In this document: in pieces, positions 41,970-41,990 of the stretch
Position numbering within the stretch: the first letter of the stretch is position 1
Layout: each line of letters starts with the position of its first letter
Virus record (IMG/VR): IMGVR_UViG_3300048117_000033
Span: 1 to 41,990 of that record
Origin: a virus
Length of the DNA: 41,990 nucleotides
Direction: 5' to 3' (one strand)
Position numbers and translations under genes: made by a program
Notes under the pieces: model-generated
What the model saw: the letters and a program-made list of their open reading frames with translations, nothing else
Database searches by the model: none
What the model was told of the DNA's origin: nothing

Positions 41970-41990
41970 ATGGTTTCAGCAAATTTCAGC
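41970..41990 (+). CDS. Start of a rightward gene (partial)
   Basis: ATG at 41970 with GGAG 7 nt upstream opens a frame MVSANFS that runs off the window. It is the first gene after the rightward promoter and the long leader, so it is probably an early gene. The ribosome site lies in the right arm of the 27-bp stem. Too little is visible to name a product. Confidence 0.65.

Noticed and set aside
1-41990. tRNA, rRNA or IS elements
   Set aside because: Read for cloverleaf-like segments, terminal repeats and transposase motifs; apart from 41140-41969 there is no gap big enough, and nothing there resembles them.

Overview
The window reads as most of the genome of a lytic, tailed double-stranded DNA phage with a short (podovirus-type) tail. 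The replication genes are T7-like: primase-helicase, family A DNA polymerase, PD-(D/E)XK exonuclease and endonuclease I. The virion genes fit a podovirus: terminase, portal, scaffold, coat, adaptor, nozzle and fibre, with no sheath, baseplate or tape-measure gene. No integrase, repressor, tRNA, rRNA, IS element or CRISPR array is visible. Many small proteins resemble families I know mainly from marine phages, and the ribonucleotide reductase is the B12-dependent class II type common there. A marine proteobacterial host is therefore likely, but the sequence does not prove it.

Layout. Positions 1-8295 are on the + strand and hold tightly packed, mostly overlapping genes: the tail of an acidic protein, primase-helicase, DNA polymerase, endonuclease VII, exonuclease, endonuclease I, a DUF3310 protein, class II ribonucleotide reductase and small unknowns. 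Together they copy the genome, resolve branched DNA, degrade DNA and supply dNTPs. Everything from 8285 to 41139 is on the - strand. Read in transcription order (right to left) it holds a 20-codon ORF, small terminase, a recombinase-domain-like small protein, large terminase, a small protein, portal with an overprinted small gene, a head/tail-associated protein, scaffold, coat, tail adaptor, tail nozzle, a 1950-residue fibre, a second fibre-like protein, four to five internal virion or ejection candidates including an 1841-residue protein, a lysis block (M15 endopeptidase, two exported proteins, a membrane-anchored coiled coil, a holin), and four very basic small or medium proteins.

The only long non-coding stretch is about 41140-41969. 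It holds two divergent sigma70 promoters, each with perfect TTGACA-N17-TATAAT, set back to back as a near-perfect mirror image. The leftward one should drive the terminase and virion operon. The rightward one should drive a transcript with a leader of about 650 nt that is full of short hairpins. The leader ends in a 27-bp perfect stem that contains the Shine-Dalgarno of a gene starting at 41970 and running out of the window. The + strand genes at the left edge and this rightward start at the right edge suggest a circularly permuted or circular assembly in which the rightward module continues from the right edge round to the left edge.

Most worth a second look: the mirror promoter and hairpin-array leader, the cluster of protamine- or histone-like basic proteins (8.3-10.4 kb), the 1841-residue protein with polyvalent-type C-terminal modules, the two exported proteins in the lysis block, and the gene overprinted on the end of the portal gene.
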